This document shows positions 9,149-17,766 of a DNA stretch of 64,000 nucleotides, in pieces. The stretch spans positions 186,001 to 250,000 of the forward strand of contig NZ_VYKL01000018.1 in NCBI RefSeq assembly GCF_008710145.1, in the 5' to 3' direction. The position numbers and the translations under genes were made by a program. The stretch is from Niallia endozanthoxylica (lineage in GTDB: Bacteria > Bacillota > Bacilli > Bacillales > Cytobacillaceae). Every line of letters starts with the position of its first letter. The stretch's first letter is position 1. A model generated the notes under the pieces. The model saw only the letters and a program-made list of their open reading frames with translations, did no database searches and was not told the DNA's origin.

Positions 9149-10146
9149 GAGGCTCTGCCTCTTTGGCTCTTTTCAACAGTGAGGTCTGAGCTTCGAAGAA
9201 TGGATAAATCTGTATGATAAACATCCTGGACCGGTCTGTTTTCAAGAAGGTCTATCATGGTCTTCACACTTCTATAGCCCATTTCAAACGGCTGTTGTTC
9301 TACAATTGCATCAATTTCTCCTTTTTCCAGCAATTGAAGATTTTCATCAATCCGATCAAAGGTAATCACATACATATCATCCTTTCTTTTTAGAGATTTT
9401 GCTGCAGCTGCAATCCCCATCCCGTTATATGAACTTGTTCCATAAAAGGCGGTAATGTTTTCATACTTTGCTAACATTTCATAAGCTTTTTCCTCTGTAT
9501 CCACTCTTGTGATGTTTGATTCTTCAATAGCTACAATCTCGATTCCCTCAAACGGCTCTACAACATCTTTAAATCCTTGAACGCGCTGCATATGATGGGC
9601 ATTATCAAAACTGCCGGTGATGATTCCAACGGCAGCCTTCCCTCCAGTATCTTCCGCTAGCGCCTTTCCCGCTAATTGACCGGCTAAATAATTATCAGTC
9701 CCGATATAGGTATCACGCAAGCTCCCGGACGAATCCGTATCAATCGTGATGACCGGAATCCCTTCATTTACAGCTTGATTAATCAATGGCGTAAAACTTT
9801 CGTTAAGGGCTTGCACAATAATTCCGTCAACTTTTGACTTAATCGCCATATCAAACAGCTTAAGCTGCTCTTCGGGATTGGAACGCTTTGGTCCCTCATA
9901 TTCAACCATGACATCAAACTCCGATTCAGACTTCTTGGCGCCTTCTCCAACTAAACGCCAATAATCATGGTTCATTTCCTCACCGATTAAAGCAAAATGA
10001 TAGGCCGGCAGGGATGTTTCAGAAGTGATTGAATCTGCTACTTTCTTATCATTTATCTGTACTTGTTGATAAAAATAAAAAGAGAAACCAATGGTCATAA
10101 GAAGTGCTGCAATTAGGATACTGTAAATAATCGATGTGCGATTCAT
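9145..10146 (-). CDS. Membrane-anchored periplasmic sugar-binding protein (XylFII-like)
   Basis: 333 residues. One N-terminal hydrophobic anchor (about 5-25) is followed by a Peripla_BP_4 sugar-binding fold related to RbsB/XylF (YEGPKRSNPEEQLKLFDMAI, GIPVITIDTDSSGS, GGKAAVGIITG, AFYGTSSYNGMGIA). It has no lipobox and no ABC transporter genes nearby, so it is more likely a sensor subunit than an uptake protein. ATG 10146 is chosen over 10170 because GGAGG precedes it by seven bases. First gene of the binding protein-kinase-regulator operon. Ligand probably xylose or another pentose, inferred from the neighbouring XylE-like symporter. Confidence 0.85.
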   Translation of the reverse strand: MNRTSIIYSILIAALLMTIGFSFYFYQQVQINDKKVADSITSETSLPAYHFALIGEEMNHDYWRLVGEGAKKSESEFDVMVEYEGPKRSNPEEQLKLFDMAIKSKVDGIIVQALNESFTPLINQAVNEGIPVITIDTDSSGSLRDTYIGTDNYLAGQLAGKALAEDTGGKAAVGIITGSFDNAHHMQRVQGFKDVVEPFEGIEIVAIEESNITRVDTEEKAYEMLAKYENITAFYGTSSYNGMGIAAAAKSLKRKDDMYVITFDRIDENLQLLEKGEIDAIVEQQPFEMGYRSVKTMIDLLENRPVQDVYHTDLSILRSSDLTVEKSQRGRAS

Positions 10147-10269
10147 GCTGCCTCCTATCAAAATAATCATCTAGTGCGCTTATAAAAAATATCACAGCTC
10201 TATTCTTAAGCACACATCCCCATGTTTAAGAGCCATCATCTGATAACTTAAGTAAATACGATAGCTCTT

Positions 10270-11265
10270 TTATAGCGATTCTTTTGCAATCAATTGATAA
10301 GAATGTATCCGATCCTCCGGGGAATGGGTAATCGTCACAATCATTATTTCATCTGCTTGATAGAGAATTTGCAGCTCATTCAGTCTCTCTTTCACTACAT
10401 GAGGGTTCCCAATAATCATGTTCTGTTTCATCTTTTGCAATGTATTTTTTTCTGTTTCATTTAGTACATATTCCTTTGCTTCTTGAATAGATGGAATGCC
10501 ATGATGGCCTTCTCCCTTTTCTTTTAACAAGGACCAAATAAGAGGACTTAGAGCTATTTCTTCTGCTCTGTCATTCGTTTCTGCACATATAGCTGAAACC
10601 GTCAGGATGACCTTCGGACGGTCGCCTTGTTTTCTCGGTGTAAAAGAATCCTTATATGTTTGAATAATTGATGCCCCGTCCTTATCACTCATGAACTGTC
10701 CAAAAGCATAAGGCAAACCATTTTGTGCTGCTAATATCGCACTTTTTTTACTTGTGCCTAAAATCCAAGGTACTGGTGAAACTTCTGGGAGCGGAGAAGC
10801 TGTCACTTTCGAGTACTTGTGATTTTCAGGGAGAGAGTTATCTAAAAAATGAAGCAAATCTTTCACTAAATCCGGCATGCTCCACACTTGCTGCAAAAAG
10901 TTATCAGATAATGCATTGGTCGCTTCAGCTGACCCGCCAGGAGCTCGTCCTATCCCAACGTCAATCCGGTTAGGGAACAAGGTTGCCAGCATATGATAAA
11001 CTTCTGCCACTTTATACGGTTTATAATACGGCAATAATACTGCTCCTGAACCGATCCGTATGTTATTTGTGTTCGCTCCAATATAACTTAACATCACTTC
11101 GGGGGCTGAGCATGCAAGTCCCGGTAAATCATGATGTTCGGCAATCCAATAGCGAATGTATCCTAATGTTTCACCAGCTTGTGCCAGTTTCATAGATTCC
11201 CCTAATGCCTCTTTGGCTGTTTGATTAGAAGAAATCGGCGCCTGGTCCAAAATACTTAATTTCAT
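10270..11265 (-). CDS. LLM-class flavin-dependent oxidoreductase (bacterial luciferase-like)
   Basis: 331-residue TIM-barrel flavoprotein of the luciferase-like monooxygenase family, MsnO8-type. Typical segments are LSILDQAPIS at the N-terminus, RYWIAEHHDLPGLACSAPEV, RIDVGIGRAPGG and PWILGTSKKSA. It would use reduced FMN, but the substrate is unknown. ATG 11265 is preceded by AGGG, a weak site; GTG 11268 adds one residue. The ykvR-like gene ends 15 bases upstream in the same direction, suggesting a two-gene unit. Confidence 0.85.
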   Translation of the reverse strand: MKLSILDQAPISSNQTAKEALGESMKLAQAGETLGYIRYWIAEHHDLPGLACSAPEVMLSYIGANTNNIRIGSGAVLLPYYKPYKVAEVYHMLATLFPNRIDVGIGRAPGGSAEATNALSDNFLQQVWSMPDLVKDLLHFLDNSLPENHKYSKVTASPLPEVSPVPWILGTSKKSAILAAQNGLPYAFGQFMSDKDGASIIQTYKDSFTPRKQGDRPKVILTVSAICAETNDRAEEIALSPLIWSLLKEKGEGHHGIPSIQEAKEYVLNETEKNTLQKMKQNMIIGNPHVVKERLNELQILYQADEIMIVTITHSPEDRIHSYQLIAKESL

Positions 11266-11283
11266 CACATCTGCCCTACTTTC

Positions 11284-11568
11284 TTAATGCTTCACTTCAA
11301 GCAAAGTTAATGAATAATCACCAACCTGCCCTTCTTCATACAAATTTGAAATGGAAGTAGAATATTGCCTAATGGTACCTCTAAACGTTAAGGCTTCCTC
11401 AGGTACCTGCACATCAAATGTCCCTTCGTATAATAGCGTTGCTATATCATGATACTGCTCACTTGTCACTTCAAAACCAACTGAGATTTCATGTAAATGA
11501 TCTACTTTTCGATGTTCAAACCTATGTACATTGATTTTAGTATTATTTAATATGATTTCTTCTGCCAC
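11284..11568 (-). CDS. ykvR: DUF3219 family protein (YkvR-like)
   Basis: 94-residue cytoplasmic protein, all-beta in appearance, matching my memory of B. subtilis YkvR (DUF3219): IILNNTKINV at the start and a DYSLTLLEVK end. The start is GTG 11568 with AAGGAG nine bases upstream. No function is established for the family. It precedes the luciferase-like gene by 18 bases. Confidence 0.6.
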   Translation of the reverse strand: MAEEIILNNTKINVHRFEHRKVDHLHEISVGFEVTSEQYHDIATLLYEGTFDVQVPEEALTFRGTIRQYSTSISNLYEEGQVGDYSLTLLEVKH

Positions 11569-11720
11569 AAAATCGTCTCCTTTTCCTTTTTTTAAAGAAT
11601 ATCACTTGGATAAAAAGGTAGCAAAAATAAAGTTATGATAAGAATAACGAATTTATTAGACGAACCGACGACATGATGACATGTGCCACAATCCTCCCCA
11701 GAACCACTCTAAATAAATAA

Positions 11721-11756
11721 TGCCTGACCCGCAGACAGTCATGGGGTCAGACACCA
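11721..11756. repeat. GGGTCAG-type short palindrome
   Basis: CTGACCC (11724-11730) and GGGTCAG (11744-11750) flanked by TGC and ACACC, without a T-run. The same GGGTCAG core forms the stem at 31815-31870. Such palindromes recur between genes in Bacillaceae. Confidence 0.45.
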
Positions 11757-11774
11757 ACATTCTTTACCTTTCAG

Positions 11775-13160
11775 TCACAACATTCCATTGGGATCAATGG
11801 CTGCTTTTGTTTCATCTGTTAGCAACCCCTTCTCACTAAGAACCTGTTCGATTGTTTTATTATCTTCGTCCGCTTGCAAACCAATTTGTGAGGCTAAATC
11901 AAATCCCAGGGAAGGATTTAAACCGGTAACTAACGCCAGACTGGATTCCATCCATTGTTTACATTTATCCTTATCTGCTTGAATTCCTTGGATACATTTT
12001 GTCGCAAGAGTTTGTATCGCATTTGACATGATTTCAATCGATTGAAGTAAAGTATATGCAATGAGAGGCATCATGACATTGATTTCTAGCTGACCGGCCA
12101 TTCCAGCTGCAGCAATGGCCGCTTCATAGCCAATCACTTGGCAACATACCATATGGACCATCTCTAAAATCGCAGGATTCACTTTTCCTGGCATAATGCT
12201 CGAACCTGGTTGAACGGATGGAAGTGTAATTTCTGCTAGACCTGTTCTAGGACCTGAACTTAGCAGTCTTAAATCACTTGTTATTTTAATTAGATGTATC
12301 GATAATTCTTTGAGACTTAGCATCATCCCAATGGCACTGCTAGGATTTTGCATAAACTGGAACATATCACTTGGTTCTCTAAAAGGTAATTTGGTTCGAT
12401 TGCACACTTCTTTCATTACAATCGGAATATATTGTTCGTGCAAATGAATTTTTGTCCCAATGGCATTGCCGCCAAGCCCAATTTCATACAATCGATCAAG
12501 ACTGTTCTCTATTTGATTTAAAACCGCTTGAATGGTTCCTGCATATCCAGAAAATTCTTGGCCTAATCTTATTGGTACAGCGTCATGTAAATGGGTTCGA
12601 CCAGACTTATTAATGGGCATGAACTCTACTGATTTCTTTTGAAGATCTTCTATTAATTGTGAAATAGCAGGAATCAGCTTGTGAACAACGTTATCTGCCG
12701 CTGCCACATTGATTGCAGCATGGAACGTGTCGTTTGTCGATTGCGACATATTCACATGATCGTTCGCATGTACTAGCTTTGATTCCAATGTCCCCCCTAA
12801 TAATTCGGAAGCACGGTTCGCAATCACTTCATTTGCATTCATATTTTGAGAGGTACCAGCACCTGCTTGATACACATCAACAACAAAATATTCGTCCCAT
12901 TTACCTATGATGACTTCCTCGGAGACTTGCAGAATCGCCCTCCCCATCTCATTGGAAAGTTTTCCTGTTTCGATGTTTGCTATTGCCGCTGATGCTTTAA
13001 TGATTCCTTGTGCTTTTATAAATGATCTCGGTAGTTTTGTTCCGCTAATTTGAAAATTATCAACAGCCCTCTGGGTTTGAGCCCCATAATATGCGGATAC
13101 AGGAACCTTCACTTCACCTAATGGATCATTCTCCATCCGATATGGTTGTGCAGATTTCAT
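11775..13160 (-). CDS. Aspartase/fumarase superfamily lyase, probably aspartate ammonia-lyase
   Basis: 461 residues. The superfamily signature GSSIMPGKVNP, including the catalytic serine loop, is intact, as are MSQSTNDTFHAA and GRTHLHDAVPIRLGQE. Aspartases deaminate aspartate to fumarate; class II fumarases hydrate fumarate. HLHDAVPIRLGQE and GPRTGLAEITLP match B. subtilis AnsB more than FumC, so aspartase is favoured, but the N-terminal GEVKVPVSAYYGAQTQR is shared by both. ATG 13160 lies ten bases after AAGGAGGG; the longer frame to 13229 covers the ribosome binding site and is rejected. It appears monocistronic. Confidence 0.75.
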   Translation of the reverse strand: MKSAQPYRMENDPLGEVKVPVSAYYGAQTQRAVDNFQISGTKLPRSFIKAQGIIKASAAIANIETGKLSNEMGRAILQVSEEVIIGKWDEYFVVDVYQAGAGTSQNMNANEVIANRASELLGGTLESKLVHANDHVNMSQSTNDTFHAAINVAAADNVVHKLIPAISQLIEDLQKKSVEFMPINKSGRTHLHDAVPIRLGQEFSGYAGTIQAVLNQIENSLDRLYEIGLGGNAIGTKIHLHEQYIPIVMKEVCNRTKLPFREPSDMFQFMQNPSSAIGMMLSLKELSIHLIKITSDLRLLSSGPRTGLAEITLPSVQPGSSIMPGKVNPAILEMVHMVCCQVIGYEAAIAAAGMAGQLEINVMMPLIAYTLLQSIEIMSNAIQTLATKCIQGIQADKDKCKQWMESSLALVTGLNPSLGFDLASQIGLQADEDNKTIEQVLSEKGLLTDETKAAIDPNGML

Positions 13161-13379
13161 ATGTACCATCCCTCCTTGTATAGAATCGCCTATAATAACT
13201 ACGTAAGAAAAGTATCTAACAGCGTACATTCTTTCTAAAACCTCTTTGGCCCATTTCTCATCTTGTATAGATTATCCCATTCGAAATTGGAAATACAGGA
13301 AACAGAAACGCGGGAACGATTCACGCGTTCAATTATAGTAGATTGACGTCCTCTGAAATTGGAAAGTAAAAAGACTCAG

Positions 13380-13417
13380 CTTGATGAAATAGTCCATCCA
13401 AATGGTATTTCATCAAG
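13380..13417. promoter_or_regulatory. Nested palindrome between divergent genes
   Basis: CTTGATGAAAT / ATTTCATCAAG (11-bp arms) with an inner CCAT/ATGG pair in the loop. It lies between the lyase and LysM promoters. The minus strand has a T-rich stretch a few bases further, so it could be a terminator or an operator. Not decided. Confidence 0.4.
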
Positions 13418-13540
13418 CAGTTGTGTTGACTTTATTGTTTCCAATATTTTTAGGGTATAAGTTCCCTAGTTATCAAGTTACAATTCTCTTGTTACAGTTT
13501 TCACAACAAAACAACTTTGATAATTAACGGAGGCAATGGT

Positions 13541-14677
13541 TTGAAAAAACAACTATTTATGGCAGCTACTTCTGTTGGAATATTGGTTACGGCGTATTCT
13601 CCTCAAGTATCTGCAGATGAATTGATTTATAAAGTCCAATCAGGTGATACCCTTTGGAAAATCGCTTCAACCAATAATATTTCGATTCAGGATTTACTCT
13701 ATTGGAATCAACTCACTTCAAATACCATCTATGTTGGTCAAGAACTGGTATTAATTGCTCCACCATCACCCACTATCTATGGCACTTACATAGTCAAGTC
13801 AGGTGATACTCTGTTTCTCGTTGCAAAAAATCACAATATAACAATATCTGAATTAAAATCTATTAATCACTTAACTTCTGACATGATCAATATCGGACAA
13901 ATATTGAATGTGCCGAAGGTTGGTGCAGCAGAATCTACACCGCCTGCTCCTCAGGAAACTGGAACGTATACGGTTGTATCAGGGGATAGTCTCTCCTTAA
14001 TCGCAAAAAAATATGGCACAACAGTGACATCCTTAAAAACTTTAAATGCTCTTACCTCAGACATGATTACAGTTGGTCAGGTGTTAAAGGTTTCGGGTAC
14101 TCCAGTCGAGCAGTCTCCCGTTGTCGAACAGAATGGTAAAACTTATACAGTAAAGTCTGGTGATTCTTTATCTCTTATCTCTAAATCTTATGGATTAACC
14201 TTGTCACAATTGAAGTCATATAATAATCTAACAAGTGATACCATCTATGTTGGACAAGTGTTGAAATTAACATCAGATAGTACATCGGAACCTGCTCCTG
14301 CAGCAGAAAAAACACTCCATGTGGATGCGATCATCGAAGAAGCGAAGAAGTACATGGGTGTTCCCTATGTATGGGGAGGAAACACGCCCTCTGGCTTTGA
14401 TTGCTCTGGTTTCTTAAACTATGTTTACAATAATCAAGGAGTCTCCATCCCTCGTACGGTTGAAACTCTTTGGAATGGCACAACCCCTGTTTCAGCTCCA
14501 CAAAAGGGTGATTTTGTATTTTTTACAACTTATCAACCAGGTCCATCCCATGCGGGCATCTATATGGGTGACAACCAATTCATTCATGCTGGATCATCTA
14601 CCGGTGTAACCATTACTGATATTAATAATCCCTACTGGAAAGCCCGTTATTTAGGGGCCAAAAAACTTAATATGTAA
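13541..14677 (+). CDS. Cell-wall endopeptidase: four LysM repeats plus NlpC/P60 domain
   Basis: 378-residue secreted autolysin of the LytE/LytF/CwlS type. A signal peptide (cleavage near VSADE) is followed by four LysM repeats (each Y-x-V-x-SGD-S/T-L ... VGQ-L) that bind peptidoglycan, then a C-terminal NlpC/P60 gamma-D-glutamyl-diaminopimelate endopeptidase with catalytic Cys in FDCSGF and His residues in SHAGIY and FIHAG. The start is TTG 13541, seven bases after GGAGG; the frame extends to a TTG at 13517 without a ribosome binding site. Probably works in daughter-cell separation. Standing alone, with its own terminator. Confidence 0.9.
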   Translation: MKKQLFMAATSVGILVTAYSPQVSADELIYKVQSGDTLWKIASTNNISIQDLLYWNQLTSNTIYVGQELVLIAPPSPTIYGTYIVKSGDTLFLVAKNHNITISELKSINHLTSDMINIGQILNVPKVGAAESTPPAPQETGTYTVVSGDSLSLIAKKYGTTVTSLKTLNALTSDMITVGQVLKVSGTPVEQSPVVEQNGKTYTVKSGDSLSLISKSYGLTLSQLKSYNNLTSDTIYVGQVLKLTSDSTSEPAPAAEKTLHVDAIIEEAKKYMGVPYVWGGNTPSGFDCSGFLNYVYNNQGVSIPRTVETLWNGTTPVSAPQKGDFVFFTTYQPGPSHAGIYMGDNQFIHAGSSTGVTITDINNPYWKARYLGAKKLNM

Positions 14678-14691
14678 AAAAGAACAAGTGT

Positions 14692-14716
14692 GAAGCCTTT
14701 TTTTAGGGCTTCTTTT
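14692..14716 (+). terminator. Terminator of the LysM endopeptidase gene
   Basis: GAAGCC/GGCTTC stem with a T-rich loop followed by TTTTG, 15 bases after the stop codon. Confidence 0.7.
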
Positions 14717-14723
14717 GTTGTTT

Positions 14724-14762
14724 AAAAAAAGCAGCTAACCTTTATTCTAAAGGCGCTGCTTT
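14724..14762 (-). terminator. Terminator of the CoA-disulfide reductase gene
   Basis: AAAGCAGC/GCTGCTTT stem with an inner CCTTT/AAAGG hairpin; on the minus strand it ends in a run of seven T. Confidence 0.8.
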
Positions 14763-14832
14763 CATGCTTTTTCTATGTTAGTATTCAAAGCTTAAGATCT
14801 TACTCTCTTCTGAATACTCGTTTCTTATGTTT

Positions 14833-16776
14833 CTATTTCTTTTTAATCCAAAATTTAATGACTGGGCCTTCTTGTTCTGTTTTTAAGATGCTGTGTCCAG
14901 CATTTTTCGACCATGCAGGTAAGTCGCTTAATGTTCCTCGGTCTGTTGCATGAAGTTCTAAAATTTGATTGCTTTCAATGGTCTCTATCCCTTTTTTTAA
15001 TTTAACAATCGGCATAGGACAAGTTAATCCCGTTACATCAACCACTTCGTGCACTTTTATATCCTTTTCATCTGGAATCATGGTTTCACCTAAATCATTC
15101 GTTGTTGTCTCCACCTCAACAGGAATATTACTGCCATAGACAGAGGAATAGGTTTTCCAGCCGCCATCCACATTTTTCACATGATATCCGTTATTTTTCA
15201 AAATACGGGCCGCTAAATACCCCCTTAAACCAACTTGACAGCTGACATAAACTGTTTGATCCTTTGGAATTTCATGTAATCTCTTTCTAAGGTCGTTTAA
15301 TGGAATATTGATAGACCCTTTAATATAACCAAATTCTCGTTCCATCGGTTCACGGACATCAATTAACAGTCCGCCATCTTCGATTATTTGATCTACTTCA
15401 TGCCACTGAACATGTTCTAACTCTCCTTCGAGTAAGTTCGTTGCTACATAACCAGCCATGTTCACTGGATCTTTTGCGGAAGAATATGGCGGTGCATAAG
15501 ATAGTTCCAGATTGGTTAAATCTTCTACTGTTAATCTGCCTTTAATCGCTGTTGCAATAACATCAATACGTTTTTCAACTCCATCTGCTCCTACAGCTTG
15601 TGCACCATATATTTTACCTGTTTCTTTATCAAAAATAAGTTTTAATGAAATTTGCGCAGCACCCGGATAATAGCCGGCATGTGAACTCGGATGGATATGA
15701 AGGACCTCATAAGGAATTCCCATCCGTTTTAATGTTTTTTCATTGTTTCCAGTTGAAGCCACCGTTAAATCGAATACTTTGACCACTGATGTACCCAGTG
15801 TTCCTTGATATTTCTCTTTTTGTCCGATCATATTTTTCGCTGCAATACGACCTTGTCTATTTGCCGGACCAGCAAGAGGAATCGCGGTTTGACTGCCATT
15901 AATATAATCTACTACTTCAATTGCGTCTCCTACAGCATATATATCCTTATTAGATGTCTGAAGATATTCATTGACTATAATGTGGCCTCTTGCCCCTAAT
16001 TCAAGTCCGGCTTTTTTCGCTAATTCATTTTCCGGTCTTACTCCTATTGAAAGAATCGTCATATCTGTTTCTACTTCTGTTCCATCAGATAAAATGATTT
16101 TCTTGCCATTATCTGCAAAAGATTGCACACCATTTTCTACTATTAATCGAGCACCTTTTTCTTTAATATGTGCATGTAAAATACTTGCCATTTCATAATC
16201 AATAGGTGCCATGACTTGGTTTGACATTTCAATAATTGTTACTTCAATCCCGCGATCAACTAGGTTTTCTGCCATTTCAATCCCGATAAATCCACCGCCG
16301 ACAACAACTGCTTTTTTCGGTTTTTGTTGATCGACATAATTTTTGATTTTATCCGTATCGGGAATATTTCGTAAAGTAAATAATGCTTCACTTTCTTTTA
16401 GACCAGGGATTGGAGGTACAATCGGGCTTGCCCCAGGCGATAACAGTAATTTGTCATAGGTTTCTGTGTATTCTTCATCGGTTCGTAAATTTTTAATGGT
16501 TACCATATGATGTTCCGGATCAATGCTCACTACTTCACTTAAGTTTCGAATATCCATTTGGAATCGTTCCGACATACCTTCAACTGTTTGGACTAATAAT
16601 TTACTTCTGTCTGTGATGGTTTCACCAATATAATAGGGTAAACCACAGTTAGCAAAGGAAATATATTCTCCGCGTTCTACAAGAATAATCTCTACTTCTT
16701 CACTTAGTCTTCTTAACTTTGCTGCTGCTGTGGCTCCGCCTGCAACTCCGCCTACGATAATTACTTTTTGTGTCAT
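14833..16776 (-). CDS. CoA-disulfide reductase / rhodanese / TusA three-domain fusion
   Basis: 647 residues. Residues 1-445 form a flavin disulfide reductase (GGVAGGATAAAKLRRL FAD motif, active-site Cys in FANCGLPYYIGE, second nucleotide motif VVGGGFIGIEMAE). About 455-545 is a rhodanese with loop CQVGLRG. About 570-647 is a TusA-like domain with the CPMP motif (TGLTCPMPIVKLKKG). CoA-disulfide reductase-rhodanese proteins reduce CoA persulfide or disulfide with NAD(P)H; TusA carries persulfide sulfur. AGGAGG precedes the ATG. A CsoR/CstR-like palindrome lies 50 bases upstream. Probably detoxifies reactive sulfur, last gene of the sulfur cluster. Confidence 0.9.
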   Translation of the reverse strand: MTQKVIIVGGVAGGATAAAKLRRLSEEVEIILVERGEYISFANCGLPYYIGETITDRSKLLVQTVEGMSERFQMDIRNLSEVVSIDPEHHMVTIKNLRTDEEYTETYDKLLLSPGASPIVPPIPGLKESEALFTLRNIPDTDKIKNYVDQQKPKKAVVVGGGFIGIEMAENLVDRGIEVTIIEMSNQVMAPIDYEMASILHAHIKEKGARLIVENGVQSFADNGKKIILSDGTEVETDMTILSIGVRPENELAKKAGLELGARGHIIVNEYLQTSNKDIYAVGDAIEVVDYINGSQTAIPLAGPANRQGRIAAKNMIGQKEKYQGTLGTSVVKVFDLTVASTGNNEKTLKRMGIPYEVLHIHPSSHAGYYPGAAQISLKLIFDKETGKIYGAQAVGADGVEKRIDVIATAIKGRLTVEDLTNLELSYAPPYSSAKDPVNMAGYVATNLLEGELEHVQWHEVDQIIEDGGLLIDVREPMEREFGYIKGSINIPLNDLRKRLHEIPKDQTVYVSCQVGLRGYLAARILKNNGYHVKNVDGGWKTYSSVYGSNIPVEVETTTNDLGETMIPDEKDIKVHEVVDVTGLTCPMPIVKLKKGIETIESNQILELHATDRGTLSDLPAWSKNAGHSILKTEQEGPVIKFWIKKK

Positions 16777-16826
16777 GGAAAATCCTCCTAATTTTTATGC
16801 GTAATTTTTTATACCAATCACTTATT

Positions 16827-16842
16827 ATACCCTGTATGGTAT
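16827..16842. promoter_or_regulatory. CsoR/CstR-like operator upstream of the CoA-disulfide reductase gene
   Basis: 16-bp palindrome ATACCCTGTATGGTAT, same ATACC-N6-GGTAT plan as three others in this cluster. CstR and CsoR repressors bind such sites. Confidence 0.65.
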
Positions 16843-16880
16843 TAATGAAATTAAAGAAATATATAACAGATTTTGTTCAA

Positions 16881-16926
16881 ACGCTTGCAAGTAAAACAGA
16901 TTATGCTGAATTCGGCTTGCAAGCGT
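16881..16926 (-). terminator. Inverted repeat 3' of the DsrE-like gene
   Basis: Perfect 11-bp arms (ACGCTTGCAAG / CTTGCAAGCGT) with a 24-base loop, just after the DsrE-like stop. The following sequence has no long T-run, so termination is uncertain. Confidence 0.45.
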
Positions 16927-16944
16927 CATACTCTTACATATAAA

Positions 16945-17340
16945 TTAGAAAGTCAGTGTGACATCCGCATCTTTCGCAAATTGCAGGAAGGTTACAGCAC
17001 CGCCGACTTCAATCCCATCAACAAATACTTCTTTCTCCAGTCCCATGACATCCATTGTCATTTGACAGCCAATTAATTTAACTCCGAGTTCAATTGCCAT
17101 GGTAACCATATCGGGAATAGAAGGTACATTGGCCTTTGCAAAACCTTCGGCAAAATGTTCTTTACCTTCTGGCATTGGCAGCTGATGATTGGCTTCTTTA
17201 TGAATTAAGTTTAATCCTTCAAAGGTAAAGAAAATAGCCACCTCTTGATCCATTGAAGCCGCTGCTGTTGCAATATTAAAAACCTTGTATGCATCGAATA
17301 ATCCACCATTGCTTGCAATAATTGCTACTTTTTCACTCAT
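16945..17340 (-). CDS. DsrE/DsrF/DrsH-like sulfur-carrier protein
   Basis: 131-residue single-domain protein of the DsrE-like/peroxiredoxin-like family (VAIIASNGGLFDAYKVFNIATAAA at the N-terminus, a conserved Cys in LIGCQMTMDVMG). Family members carry persulfide sulfur between rhodaneses and TusA proteins. AGGAGG is present seven bases before the ATG. A CsoR/CstR-like palindrome lies 73 bases upstream. Its neighbours are two rhodaneses upstream and the TusA-containing fusion downstream, so it is probably the middle carrier. Confidence 0.85.
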   Translation of the reverse strand: MSEKVAIIASNGGLFDAYKVFNIATAAASMDQEVAIFFTFEGLNLIHKEANHQLPMPEGKEHFAEGFAKANVPSIPDMVTMAIELGVKLIGCQMTMDVMGLEKEVFVDGIEVGGAVTFLQFAKDADVTLTF

Positions 17341-17412
17341 TATTATTCCTCCTGTTTACATATAAAATAAAAGACTATGATTCTAACTAAATGTATCACT
17401 ATATCCCTCAAA

Positions 17413-17428
17413 TTACCTATTGGGGTAT
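17413..17428. promoter_or_regulatory. CsoR/CstR-like operator upstream of the DsrE-like gene
   Basis: TTACCTATTGGGGTAT; its complement ATACCCCAATAGGTAA equals the operator at 18260-18275 in 15 of 16 bases. Confidence 0.65.
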
Positions 17429-17445
17429 TATGATTGTAAAAAAAA

Positions 17446-17742
17446 TTATTCAACCATTCCTTCCCAAGCAAGCATTCCGCCTGTTAAGTTCATCACGTTA
17501 AATCCATGGCTTTCAAGGAATGGCATGGCTCGACCGCTCCTGCCGCCTGAATGGCAAACGAGGATATACTCTTTTGATTTATCTAGCTCATGCATTCGAA
17601 ACTCGATTAATCGTAATGGAATGTTTACAGCACCTGGAATTTTCCCGGCTGCCACTTCATTAACTTCACGAACATCAATAATAGTTAATAGCTTTCCTTC
17701 GTTTAATAACCTATTAACTTGTGTTGCTGTGATTTGTTTCAT
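17446..17742 (-). CDS. Single-domain rhodanese
   Basis: 98-residue cytoplasmic rhodanese with the sulfur-accepting loop CHSGGRSG near residue 65, VDVREVNEVAAGKIPGAVNIPL typical of the fold, and the terminal NLTGGMLAWEG motif. It would take up sulfane sulfur as a cysteine persulfide. AGGAGG precedes ATG 17742. It follows the membrane-anchored rhodanese by 24 bases, so both are in one transcript. Confidence 0.9.
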   Translation of the reverse strand: MKQITATQVNRLLNEGKLLTIIDVREVNEVAAGKIPGAVNIPLRLIEFRMHELDKSKEYILVCHSGGRSGRAMPFLESHGFNVMNLTGGMLAWEGMVE

Positions 17743-17766
17743 TTTAAAATTCCTCCTGCTATCTAT

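Noticed and set aside
11775..13160. Calling this lyase fumarase FumC
   Set aside because: Central motifs fit aspartase better, though the two cannot be fully separated by eye.
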